Position numbers and translations under genes: made by a program. Below the pieces are notes generated by a model. That model was not told the DNA's origin and ran no database searches. It saw nothing but the letters and a program-made list of their open reading frames with translations. 64,000 nt of DNA from PALSA-612 sp963773055 (GTDB lineage: Bacteria > Actinomycetota > Thermoleophilia > Gaiellales > Gaiellaceae): contig CAVYZL010000006.1 in the NCBI GenBank assembly GCA_963773055.1, positions 1,984,001 to 2,048,000 on the forward strand, given 5' to 3'. Within the stretch, counting starts at the first letter, position 1. Each line of letters opens with the position of its first letter. Shown in pieces: positions 1 to 7,889 of this stretch.

Positions 1-766
1 CGAACACTGCGAGCGCGCGGATCGGATCGCCGGAGAACGCCCAGGCCAGCGCCGCAACGCCGGCCGTCAGGGGGAGGAAGAAGATCGCGTAGCGGTCGGC
101 GAGCCGGACGAACGGCGCGCGCTGGGACTCGGCATCGCGTACGAGACGGACGAGGGCGGCATAGGCGCTCTCCGCCGCGGGGCGAAGTGCGCGAACTTCG
201 AAGACGTCGCCCGCGTTCGTCGTTCCGCTGAGCAGCGCGCCGCCGGCCTGATACGTGGCCGGAAGCGGCTCGCCCGTGAGCGAGGACTCGTCGACCACGG
301 CGTCCCCGCTCACGACGATTCCGTCGATAGGGATCACCTCGCCTGCGCGCACGACCACGACGTCGCCGACACCCACCTCGTCGATGGCGACCTCCGAGAT
401 CGCGTCGCCACGCCGCACATGCGCGATCCGCGGCATGCGCTCGACGAGCTTCGTCAGCTCCCGCCGCGCCCGCCGGCCCGCAACCTCCTCGAGTGCGTTC
501 CCGCCCGCGAGCATCAGCGCGACCACCGCTCCGGCGAGGTACTGGCCAAGCGCGAGCGCTCCGGCCATGGACACGAGCGCGATTGCGTCCACTCCGACGT
601 CGCCGTGGAGGAGAGATCTCGCGACCGACCATGTGAGCGGAATGAGCATCACGCCGACCGTCACCGCCCACGCGGCGTTCCCGCCCGACGGATAACCCGC
701 AAGGTGGAGCGCGCCACCCGCCAAGACGCCCATCAATGCTCCGAGGGCGAGAGCGCGCCGGCCCAT
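1..766 (-). CDS. heavy-metal-translocating P-type ATPase, N-terminal part (cut by window edge)
   Basis: About 255 N-terminal residues of a P1B-type metal-pumping ATPase are visible; the rest lies left of base 1. The start is the ATG at 764-766, two bases after the stop of the upstream acyl-CoA synthetase gene, so the two are probably co-transcribed and translationally coupled. Visible features are three or four hydrophobic segments, the actuator-domain motif SSLTGEP, the preceding IPIDGIV stretch, and the start of a further membrane helix after FVRLADRY. There is no N-terminal HMA (CxxC) metal-binding domain, unlike the CopA at 7890. The ion-selectivity motif (CPC or equivalent) and the DKTGT phosphorylation site are not in the window, so the metal cannot be named. 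Zn/Cd or Cu-type are both possible. Family assignment is secure. Confidence 0.9.
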   Translation of the reverse strand, partial: MGRRALALGALMGVLAGGALHLAGYPSGGNAAWAVTVGVMLIPLTWSVARSLLHGDVGVDAIALVSMAGALALGQYLAGAVVALMLAGGNALEEVAGRRARRELTKLVERMPRIAHVRRGDAISEVAIDEVGVGDVVVVRAGEVIPIDGIVVSGDAVVDESSLTGEPLPATYQAGGALLSGTTNAGDVFEVRALRPAAESAYAALVRLVRDAESQRAPFVRLADRYAIFFLPLTAGVAALAWAFSGDPIRALAVF

Positions 767-768
767 CG

Positions 769-3423
769 CTACCAGGTCTTCAGGTGCTCGACGCGCTCGG
801 CGGGCCGCAGGCGGATGCGTGCGTCCACGACGACGCACCCGTCCGGCCGTCCGATCACCGGGTTGCAGTCGAGCTCTGCGACCTCCGGGAAATCCTCGGC
901 CAGGCGGGAGAGCCGCAGAACGACGTCGGCGAGCGCGGGGACGTCGGACGGAGGAGCACCCCGGAAGCCGGCGACGAGCCGCCCCGCCTTCCCCGTGCTG
1001 ACCAGCGTCTCTGCGTCCGCGTCCGTGAGCGGTGCGATCCGGAACTGCGCTTCGCCGATCAGCTCGGCGAAGACGCCGCCGGGGCCAAACGCGACGAGCG
1101 GCCCGAAGACAGGGTCCTGGACGACGCCGGCGAGCAGCTCGGCGCCACCGCGCACCATCGGTTGCACGATCACCGGCACGCCGATCCGCGCCACGGCCTC
1201 CTCCACCGCGTCGCGGTCGGCGAGGTCGAGCGCGACGAGCCCCTTGTCGCTCTTGTGTGCCCCGGCCTCGGCCGTCTTGACGACGACGGGGAACCCGACT
1301 GACTCGGCGGCTGCGACCGCCTCCTCGACCGAGGAAGCGGTTCGCTCGTCCACCACTGAGACGCCGTAAGCCGCGAGCAACGCTCGTGCCTGCGAGGGCG
1401 GAAGCCAAATGTCCGTCGACCCTGCGAGGGCGTCGCCGACGAGCGTGGCAGCGGCGTCGTGGTCGATCCCGCCGAGCTCCGGTATGCGCCCGGCAGGGGT
1501 GCGCAACCACTCCGCCCGCTCGACCGCCCGCCCGAGTGCATGCGCCGCCGACTCGGGATACGGGAACGCCGCCACGCGGCGCGGCTCGCGGAGGAGCGCT
1601 GCCGGCGTGCCCTCCCGGCTGACGAACGCCCCGAGCACGGGCTTGTCGAGGTCGCCCACCTCGGCGACCGCCCGGACGACCGCTTCGGCGACCCCTTCGG
1701 CGTCAGCGACGACGGGTGGGACAAAGAGGACGATCACCGCGTCGACAGCCGGGTCGCGAAGAAGCGGTGGAAGCGCCGCCTCGAACGTCTCCGGGGTCGC
1801 GGAGCCGAGCATGTCGATGGGGTTGGCCAGGCTGGCCTCGCGCGGCAGCAGCGCAGCGAGGGCCGCACGTGTCTCCTCCGACAGCGCGGGCAGCTCGAGC
1901 CCAGCAGCCTCGCACGCATCCGCCGCGAGGATGCCGAGCCCGCCGGCATTCGTCAGGAGCGCTGTCTGGGGGCCGCGTGGAAGCGGCTGCGACGAGAGCA
2001 GCGCCGCGACGTCGATCAGCTCCTCGAGCGTGTCGGCCCGGATCACACCGGCCTGGCGGAAGAGCGCGTCGACGGCCGTCTCCGACCCGGCGAGCGCCGC
2101 CGTATGGGAGCGGGTGGCCCGCGCCCCAGAGCGCGTGCGACCTCCCTTCATCGCGAGAATCGGCTTCGTGCGCGCAATGCGGCGCGCAAGCCGACCGAAC
2201 TTTCGGGGATTCCCGAACGACTCGAGATAGAGCAGGACGAGACTCGTCTCCGGGTCGTCCTCCCAGTACTCGAGGAGGTCGTTCGAGGAGACGTCCGCCT
2301 TGTTCCCGATCGAGACGAACGCCGACATGCCGAGCCCCCGACCGTCGGCCGCCTCGAGGAGCGCGAGGCCTAGGGCGCCGCTCTGCGACGAGAAGCCCAC
2401 CGGGCCTGCGGGCAACGCGCGAGGACCGAAGGTCGCGTTCAGGTGCGCCGTCGTCACGGCGATACCGAGGCAGTTAGGGCCGATGAGGCGCGCGCCATGC
2501 GCCCGCGCGAGCGCGAGCAGGTCATCTTGCCGCTGCGCTCCCTCGGCGCCCACCTCCGCGAAGCCGGCGGAGATGACGCAGAGCGCCTTTGACCCGGAAC
2601 GGAGCGCGTCCTCGGCCGCCTCGATGACGTGCTCACCGGCGACGCAGATGACGGCGAGGTCGATCTCGTCCGGAATCTCGGCGATCGACGGGTACGCGCG
2701 GACACCCGCAACGGACTCGCCCTTGAGGTTGACCGGGTAGGCAGTGCCGACGTACCCAGCGTCGAGGATGTTGCGGTAGAGCTCTCCGCCGATCGATCCA
2801 CGCCGCGACGATGCGCCAACAACCGCGACCGTTCGCGGCGAGAAGAACGGTTCGAGCGAGGCGACGACCGCCACGTGGTCGCGCTCGTCCACGTGCTCGA
2901 CATACGTTCCCGTAGGCTCGATGGCGAGACGCACCTCGATCTCGCCGCCGTCGATCCGCCGGGTGGCCTGGAACCCCGCATCCTCGAAGACGCGAAGCAT
3001 CGGACGATTCCCTGCCATCACCTCGGCGATGAACGTCTCGATCCCTGCGCTCGCAGCGATCCCCGCGAGCTGCTCGAGCAGGCGCGTGCCCACGCCGTGG
3101 CCCTGGAGCTCGTCCGCGACGGCGAAAGCCACCTCGGCCGCCGACGGGTCTCGGAGACGGACGTAGCTCGCGAGAGCGACGATGCGCGCGCCCGCCCCCT
3201 CGCCCAGCGATCCGACGAGCGAGCCGCGCTCGGTCCAGTCTGGGACGAGAAACGGCTCGACGAGCTCCGGCGCGAGCGACGGGAAGCCATGAAAGCGCTG
3301 GTAGACGCTCTCGTCTGACAACGCCTCGAAGAAGGCGAGCACAGCAGGCCCGTCCGGCTGCGTCGGTGGCCGCAGGCGAAGCGTGCTGCCGTCGCGCAGA
3401 ATGACGTCGCGGACCGGGTCCAT
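769..3423 (-). CDS. bifunctional GNAT acetyltransferase / ADP-forming acyl-CoA synthetase (Pat-like)
   Basis: An 884-residue fusion protein. Residues ~1-165 are a GNAT domain (GHGVGTRLLEQLAG is the acetyl-CoA loop). Next come the CoA-binding Rossmann domain (VVGASSRRGSIGG), the succinyl-CoA-ligase-like domain with the phosphohistidine motif TRSHTAALAG and GPNCLGI, and a C-terminal ATP-grasp domain (VVKTAEAG, then ELDCNPVI). Proteins of this class acetylate lysines, notably on acyl-CoA synthetases. Enterobacterial Pat carries GNAT at the C terminus, while some actinobacterial forms, such as Streptomyces PatA, have it at the N terminus as here. Because the catalytic His is retained, the synthetase half may be active. 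The open frame runs on to 3795 but that part overlaps the divergent ATPase. I chose ATG 3423; ATG 3435 is four codons upstream. It is followed by the metal ATPase. Confidence 0.9.
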   Translation of the reverse strand: MDPVRDVILRDGSTLRLRPPTQPDGPAVLAFFEALSDESVYQRFHGFPSLAPELVEPFLVPDWTERGSLVGSLGEGAGARIVALASYVRLRDPSAAEVAFAVADELQGHGVGTRLLEQLAGIAASAGIETFIAEVMAGNRPMLRVFEDAGFQATRRIDGGEIEVRLAIEPTGTYVEHVDERDHVAVVASLEPFFSPRTVAVVGASSRRGSIGGELYRNILDAGYVGTAYPVNLKGESVAGVRAYPSIAEIPDEIDLAVICVAGEHVIEAAEDALRSGSKALCVISAGFAEVGAEGAQRQDDLLALARAHGARLIGPNCLGIAVTTAHLNATFGPRALPAGPVGFSSQSGALGLALLEAADGRGLGMSAFVSIGNKADVSSNDLLEYWEDDPETSLVLLYLESFGNPRKFGRLARRIARTKPILAMKGGRTRSGARATRSHTAALAGSETAVDALFRQAGVIRADTLEELIDVAALLSSQPLPRGPQTALLTNAGGLGILAADACEAAGLELPALSEETRAALAALLPREASLANPIDMLGSATPETFEAALPPLLRDPAVDAVIVLFVPPVVADAEGVAEAVVRAVAEVGDLDKPVLGAFVSREGTPAALLREPRRVAAFPYPESAAHALGRAVERAEWLRTPAGRIPELGGIDHDAAATLVGDALAGSTDIWLPPSQARALLAAYGVSVVDERTASSVEEAVAAAESVGFPVVVKTAEAGAHKSDKGLVALDLADRDAVEEAVARIGVPVIVQPMVRGGAELLAGVVQDPVFGPLVAFGPGGVFAELIGEAQFRIAPLTDADAETLVSTGKAGRLVAGFRGAPPSDVPALADVVLRLSRLAEDFPEVAELDCNPVIGRPDGCVVVDARIRLRPAERVEHLKTW

Positions 3424-3579
3424 CGTCACCACCATGGTGTCACTCTCGGCGACTTTGTGGAAAACCGCATCGGGCACGGATACTGAGCGGCATTCGGGAA
3501 ACCACCGACCGCGCGTTCGGCCCACGCACGGATTCCCGCTCGAGCGATCGCCGCCGACAATGCCGTAGAAAGGAGGCAC

Positions 3580-6405
3580 ATGGAACGCGGGAGCGCGGGT
3601 GAGCTTCCACGCGAGGTGCAGCTGGCAGTGGACCCGCGCGGCCCCGTCGCGCCCCTGCTGCGCGACCTGCGAGCCACGCCGGACGGCCTGACGACGCGGG
3701 AGGCGGAGCGCCGACTGGTTGCGTACGGGCCGAACGAGCTCGAGCGCCGCGGCGGCGCCCGGTGGCCGGCAGAGGTCGTGCGGCAGCTCACGCACCCGCT
3801 CGCCCTCCTGCTGTGGGTTGCGAGCGCGCTCGCGTTCGTCGCCGGATTGCCGGTGCTCGGGGTCGCGATCGTGGCGGTGATCTTCCTGAATGCGGTGTTC
3901 GCGTTCGCGCAGGAGCGCCAGGCGGAACGGGCCATCGAAGCCCTCAAGCGTTATCTTCCGACACAGGCAGCTGCGCTGAGAGACGGTAAGCGGACCCTCG
4001 TCGACTCGCGTCTGCTCGTACCCGGCGACGTCCTCGTCATCGACGAAGGCGACCGCATCTCCGCCGACGCGCGCCTGCTCGAGGGAGCGGTCGAGGTCGA
4101 CCTCTCGACGCTTACGGGCGAGTCACAACCGGTCTATCGCTCGTCGGAGGAGCTCGACAGCGAGGGTCCGCTCGTTCACGCACGTGAGCTCGTCTTCAGC
4201 GGATCCGCGTGCATCGGCGGATCGGCGAAGGCACTCGTGATCGCGACCGGCATGCGGACCGAGCTCGGCCGCATCGCCGCTCTCTCCGAGCGCCTCCGGC
4301 CGGAGCCGAGCCCCCTCGAGCTCGAGGTCCGCCGCGTCGCGTGGCTCATCGCCGTCGTCGCCGTCTGCGCCGGTCTCGCCTTTCTCCCCATCGGCTGGCT
4401 CGCGGCGGACCTTCCGCTCGCCGATGCGGCGAGCTTCGCGATCGGCCTCATCGTCGCGAACGTTCCCGAGGGGCTGCTGCCGACGCTGACGCTCGCCCTT
4501 GCCGTCGGCGTGGCACGGCTCGCACGACGAGGAGCGCTCGTCAAGAAGCTGAGCGCCGTCGAGACACTCGGATCGACAGCGGTCATCTGCACGGACAAGA
4601 CGGGAACGTTGACCGAGAACCGCATGCGCGCAGTGGCGATCTGGACGCCGCTCGGCGAGATCGACCTCGAGCGCTCCACCGCACCGTCGGGACTGGTGCA
4701 GTCCAATCCCGTCCTCGGATTTCTCGCCAGAACGACGGCGGCGTGCTCGACCGCCGAGCTCGACCCAGCCCGCACGGGGAAGTCGCGCGGCGAGGCGACC
4801 GAGGTCGGCATGCTCGCGGCCGCGCGAGAGCTCGGCGTCGACACCGCCGTTGCCCGACGAGAGAGCGCGCGCCGACGCATCAATCGCTTCGATCCCAAGC
4901 TCCGTCTGATGTCGACCATCGACGCGCGCGACGACGGGAGCCTCACGGTGCACGTCAAGGGTGCTCCCGAAGAGGTGCTCGAGCGCTCGACGAGGATCGG
5001 CGGACCCGACTACCACGTCCCGCTGACCCGGCGCCACCACGAGGAGGTTCTCTCCGTGCTCGAGCGCTACGCCGCTCAGGGCTTGCGCGTGATCGCCGTC
5101 GCTCGGCGGCGCCTGCCGTCCGGCGCGGGCGCGCCCGAGCGCCGAGAAGACGCCGAGCAGGAGCTCTGCTTTCTCGGGCTTGTTGCGTTGTTCGACCCGC
5201 CGCGCGCCGAGGTCGCCGACGCCGTCGCACGATGCCATGACGCGGGCGTTCGCGTGCTCGTGATCACCGGAGATCACGGCCTGACTGCAGCGGAGATCGC
5301 TCGTCGTGTCGGCATCGGCGGCGATCGGCCGCGAGTCGTAACGGACGAGGAGCTCGAAGCGATGAACGAGCGCGAGCTCGACACCCTGCTCGCGGAGGGC
5401 GACGAGCTCGTGTTCGCCCGCAGCTCGCCCGAGGCGAAGCTCCGCATCGTCGACGCCCTCCGAGCGAACGGACAGGTGGTCGCCGTAACGGGGGACGGCG
5501 TGAACGACGCCCCGGCCCTGCGACGAGCGGACATCGGCGTTGCGATGGGCCTGTCCGGCACCGACGTCGCCCGCGAGGCGTCGACGATCGTCCTCACCGA
5601 CGACAACTTCGCCACGATCGTCGCAGCGGTTCAGGCGGGACGTCAGGTCTTCGAGAACGTCCGCAAGTTCATCGTCTACATCTTCGCCCACGCCACGCCC
5701 GAGGTCGTGCCGTTCCTCGTCTTCGCGTTGTCGGGAGGCGCGGTGCCGCTACCTCTGACGGTGCTCCAGATTCTCGCCATCGATCTCGGCACCGAGATCT
5801 TTCCCGCTCTCGCCCTCGGGGTCGAGCCTGCCGAGCCCGGGCTGATGAGCCGACCTCCTCGACCACCCGGCGAGAGCGTGATCTCCCGCGACATGCTGGT
5901 CCGCGCGTGGATCTTCCTCGGTCTGATCGAGGCTGCGCTCGTGATGGGAGGCTTCTTCTGGACGCTGCTCCGCGCTGGGTGGGGACCGGGCGACGACGTC
6001 TCGGCAGGCTCGATCCTCCACGAGCCATATGTCATGGCGACGACGATGACGTTCGCCGGCATCGTCGCCTGCCAGATCGGCACCGCGGTCGCGGCGCGCA
6101 CCGATCACGCATCGCTTCGCCAAGTGGGCGTCTTTACGAATCGTTTGCTCGTATGGGGCATCCTCAGCGAGCTTCTGTTCGCCGGCCTCGTGATCTACGT
6201 GCCACCACTCCAGCGCCTGTTCCACACGGCAGCGCTCGGGCCGGAGCAGCTCGCTGTCCTCGCCATCTTCCCCTTCGTCGTCTGGGGAGCGGACGAGCTC
6301 CGTCGTTATCACCGCCGTCGTCGAGGGCGAGCGCCTGGATCAGTAGTTCCTACGAGAATGCTTTCCGTACCGCCAAGCGATGTACCGCGCGGAACGGCCT
6401 CCTAG
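3580..6405 (+). CDS. P2-type cation-transporting ATPase
   Basis: A 941-residue P-type ATPase of the Ca2+/Na+,K+-like (P2) class in the inner membrane. The order is the N-terminal cation-ATPase domain, the membrane pair M1-M2, the actuator TGES (179-182), M3-M4 with PEGLL (P296), the phosphorylated Asp339 in ICTDKTGT, the nucleotide domain (HVKGAPEE), the hinge GDGVNDAPAL, and six C-terminal helices. The M4 sequence VANVPEGLLPTLTLALA resembles Na+,K+-ATPases as much as Ca2+ pumps, so the ion is left open. The start is ATG 3580 with an AAAGGAGG box only three bases upstream; a slightly later start cannot be excluded. It is divergent from the Pat-like gene across about 150 bp and separated from the DsbA-like gene by 10 bases. 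Confidence 0.92.
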   Translation: MERGSAGELPREVQLAVDPRGPVAPLLRDLRATPDGLTTREAERRLVAYGPNELERRGGARWPAEVVRQLTHPLALLLWVASALAFVAGLPVLGVAIVAVIFLNAVFAFAQERQAERAIEALKRYLPTQAAALRDGKRTLVDSRLLVPGDVLVIDEGDRISADARLLEGAVEVDLSTLTGESQPVYRSSEELDSEGPLVHARELVFSGSACIGGSAKALVIATGMRTELGRIAALSERLRPEPSPLELEVRRVAWLIAVVAVCAGLAFLPIGWLAADLPLADAASFAIGLIVANVPEGLLPTLTLALAVGVARLARRGALVKKLSAVETLGSTAVICTDKTGTLTENRMRAVAIWTPLGEIDLERSTAPSGLVQSNPVLGFLARTTAACSTAELDPARTGKSRGEATEVGMLAAARELGVDTAVARRESARRRINRFDPKLRLMSTIDARDDGSLTVHVKGAPEEVLERSTRIGGPDYHVPLTRRHHEEVLSVLERYAAQGLRVIAVARRRLPSGAGAPERREDAEQELCFLGLVALFDPPRAEVADAVARCHDAGVRVLVITGDHGLTAAEIARRVGIGGDRPRVVTDEELEAMNERELDTLLAEGDELVFARSSPEAKLRIVDALRANGQVVAVTGDGVNDAPALRRADIGVAMGLSGTDVAREASTIVLTDDNFATIVAAVQAGRQVFENVRKFIVYIFAHATPEVVPFLVFALSGGAVPLPLTVLQILAIDLGTEIFPALALGVEPAEPGLMSRPPRPPGESVISRDMLVRAWIFLGLIEAALVMGGFFWTLLRAGWGPGDDVSAGSILHEPYVMATTMTFAGIVACQIGTAVAARTDHASLRQVGVFTNRLLVWGILSELLFAGLVIYVPPLQRLFHTAALGPEQLAVLAIFPFVVWGADELRRYHRRRRGRAPGSVVPTRMLSVPPSDVPRGTAS

Positions 6406-6415
6406 GCTGTAGGCA

Positions 6416-7117
6416 ATGCGCACCGACAGGCTGACTACTCCGAAGGCACTGGCCGGCACCGTGATCGTCGCAGCGGTCGTGGTCGCCGGCGCGCTGGTCG
6501 CGGTCAGCGCTATCGGATCACGCAGTACGGCGTCGTCTGCCGTCGTCAGCGGGTCGGCCGAGACTTCGGCGATGCTCCGTGGAGTCCCGCAGCACGGCAA
6601 CGTGCTCGGGAGCCCGAAGGCGCCAGTCACGATCACGGAGTACGCGGACTTCCAGTGCCCGTACTGCGCCCGCTTCTCCATCGAGACGCTGCCGACGCTC
6701 GTCCAGGACTACGTGCGAACCGGGAAGGTCAAGCTCGTGTTCCGCGGCGTCGCGATCATCGGGCCGGATTCCGTCCCACCGCTCCAGGCCGCATTCGCCG
6801 CAGGCGAGCAGAACCGGCTCTGGAACTACGCCGAGCTCGTGTACCGCAACCAGGGCGAAGAGAACAGCGGGTGGGTGAGCGACGATCTCCTGAGATCGCT
6901 CGGCGAGGCGGCCCCCGGCCTCGACGCCGGGAAGATGATGGACGCGCGCGGGTCGACCTCCGTCCAGGCCAAGATCAACGACGCACAGAACGCGTGGGTC
7001 GATCACCGCATCCAGTACACGCCGACGTTCGTCGTCGTGCACAAGGGCGGCACACCGAGAGTCATCGAGGGCGCGCTGCCCATCGGCGCCTTCCGGCAGG
7101 CGATTGCAGGTTCCTGA
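6416..7117 (+). CDS. DsbA-like membrane-anchored thiol-disulfide oxidoreductase
   Basis: A 233-residue thioredoxin-fold protein. A single N-terminal hydrophobic segment (about residues 12-35) anchors or exports it. The active site is C81-P-Y-C84 inside DFQCPYCARF, and the cis-proline motif TPTFVV is near the C terminus. This is the DSBA-like thioredoxin family (Thioredoxin_4), which oxidises secreted proteins. The VKOR gene starts three bases downstream, matching the usual DsbA/VKOR oxidative-folding pair of actinobacteria, in which VKOR re-oxidises the CPYC site with quinone. It is codirectional with the upstream ATPase. Confidence 0.9.
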   Translation: MRTDRLTTPKALAGTVIVAAVVVAGALVAVSAIGSRSTASSAVVSGSAETSAMLRGVPQHGNVLGSPKAPVTITEYADFQCPYCARFSIETLPTLVQDYVRTGKVKLVFRGVAIIGPDSVPPLQAAFAAGEQNRLWNYAELVYRNQGEENSGWVSDDLLRSLGEAAPGLDAGKMMDARGSTSVQAKINDAQNAWVDHRIQYTPTFVVVHKGGTPRVIEGALPIGAFRQAIAGS

Positions 7118-7120
7118 TCC

Positions 7121-7531
7121 GTGACGGACAGGAAGCTGCGAGCGGCGATCGCCCTGCTGGCGATCGTCGGGATCGGCATCGCCGGCTACCTCACGTACGC
7201 GCACTACGCGGATAGCGGCGTCTTCTGCATCGCCGGCGGCGGCGGCTGCGAGCAAGTCCAGCGGTCGCGCTACGCAGAGCTCGCCGGCGTGCCCGTCGCC
7301 CTACTCGGGCTCGGCGCATACGTAGCCCTCCTCGTCACCGCCCTCCTTCCCGGCAGGGCCGCCGCGGCGGCGGGCACCGTAGTGGCGCTCGTCGGCGCCA
7401 TCTTCAGCGCCTGGTTGCTCTACGCACAGCTGGCGCTCATTGACGCGGTCTGCCAGTGGTGCTTGGCGAACGACGTGGTGATCACCCTCGCCGCCGTCGC
7501 TTCGGTGATCCGCCTGCGGCAAAGCACGTAG
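7121..7531 (+). CDS. vitamin K epoxide reductase (VKOR) family protein
   Basis: A 136-residue integral membrane protein with four predicted helices. The loop cysteines C36 and C43 and the quinone-proximal CxxC (C111-Q-W-C114) are all present, which is the full set expected for an active bacterial VKOR. Its likely role is to pass electrons from the DsbA-like partner at 6416 to quinone. It starts with GTG three bases after the partner's stop, so one transcript is likely. Length is normal for a single-domain VKOR; there is no fused thioredoxin domain. Confidence 0.93.
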   Translation: MTDRKLRAAIALLAIVGIGIAGYLTYAHYADSGVFCIAGGGGCEQVQRSRYAELAGVPVALLGLGAYVALLVTALLPGRAAAAAGTVVALVGAIFSAWLLYAQLALIDAVCQWCLANDVVITLAAVASVIRLRQST

Positions 7532-7588
7532 CGCTCGTTCCGCGCCGCCACCGATGACCGGGCAAACTTGGTCGGCGAACCTCGGGAT

Positions 7589-7858
7589 ATGACCGTACGG
7601 ACGTGTCGAATCAGACGGGCCCTCGGCCAGGTTGAGTCGTGCCCCGGGGGAGCGTGCCCGTTCTGGGAGGAGGGCGGGGCGCTGCTCGACGCCGGCTGTG
7701 GGCTCGAGCGGCGGGGAATCGACCTCGACCGACCCGATCTCGCCGCCTACCTCGACGGGCTCCGGCGCGAGCTCGAGCTGGCCCGCGACGCAACAGAGCG
7801 CGAGGCCGCCCGACGGGCATTCGCCGAGCTCGTGCCGCCGGATCTGTCCGGACGCTGA
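7589..7858 (+). CDS. small Cys-rich conserved protein of unknown function
   Basis: An 89-residue soluble protein. Its N-terminal half has a compact cysteine pattern: TCRIRRALGQ, then CPGGACPFWEEGG, then DAGCGLERRG, that is four or five Cys within about 45 residues. The C-terminal half is a charged helix. I know no assigned function. The pattern suggests a metal site or redox switch, and the gene ends four bases after the -35 element of the copA promoter begins, which supports a copper or thiol-related role (inference). The frame is open from a TTG at 7568; I prefer ATG 7589. Confidence 0.65.
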   Translation: MTVRTCRIRRALGQVESCPGGACPFWEEGGALLDAGCGLERRGIDLDRPDLAAYLDGLRRELELARDATEREAARRAFAELVPPDLSGR

Positions 7859-7889
7859 CACTTATACCCTGTAGGGGTATACTGACGGC
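7855..7889 (+). promoter_or_regulatory. copA promoter with embedded CsoR operator; leaderless start
   Basis: A near-consensus sigma-70 promoter is visible: -35 CTGACA at 7855-7860, a 17-bp spacer, and -10 TATACT at 7878-7883. The spacer holds the imperfect palindrome TATACCC-TGTAG-GGGTATA (7863-7881), the A/T-flanked CCC..GGG pattern typical of CsoR operators. The ATG of copA begins at 7890, seven bases after the -10, so transcription would begin at or next to the start codon. The regulator is encoded two genes on at 9986, so copper-relieved autorepression of copA-csoR is the simple reading. Confidence 0.85.

Noticed and set aside
769..3795. Full-length open frame of 1,008 codons for the Pat-like gene
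   Set aside because: The first ~120 codons overlap the divergent P2-ATPase start, have arginine-rich out-of-frame composition and precede the GNAT domain; ATG 3423 gives the natural protein start.
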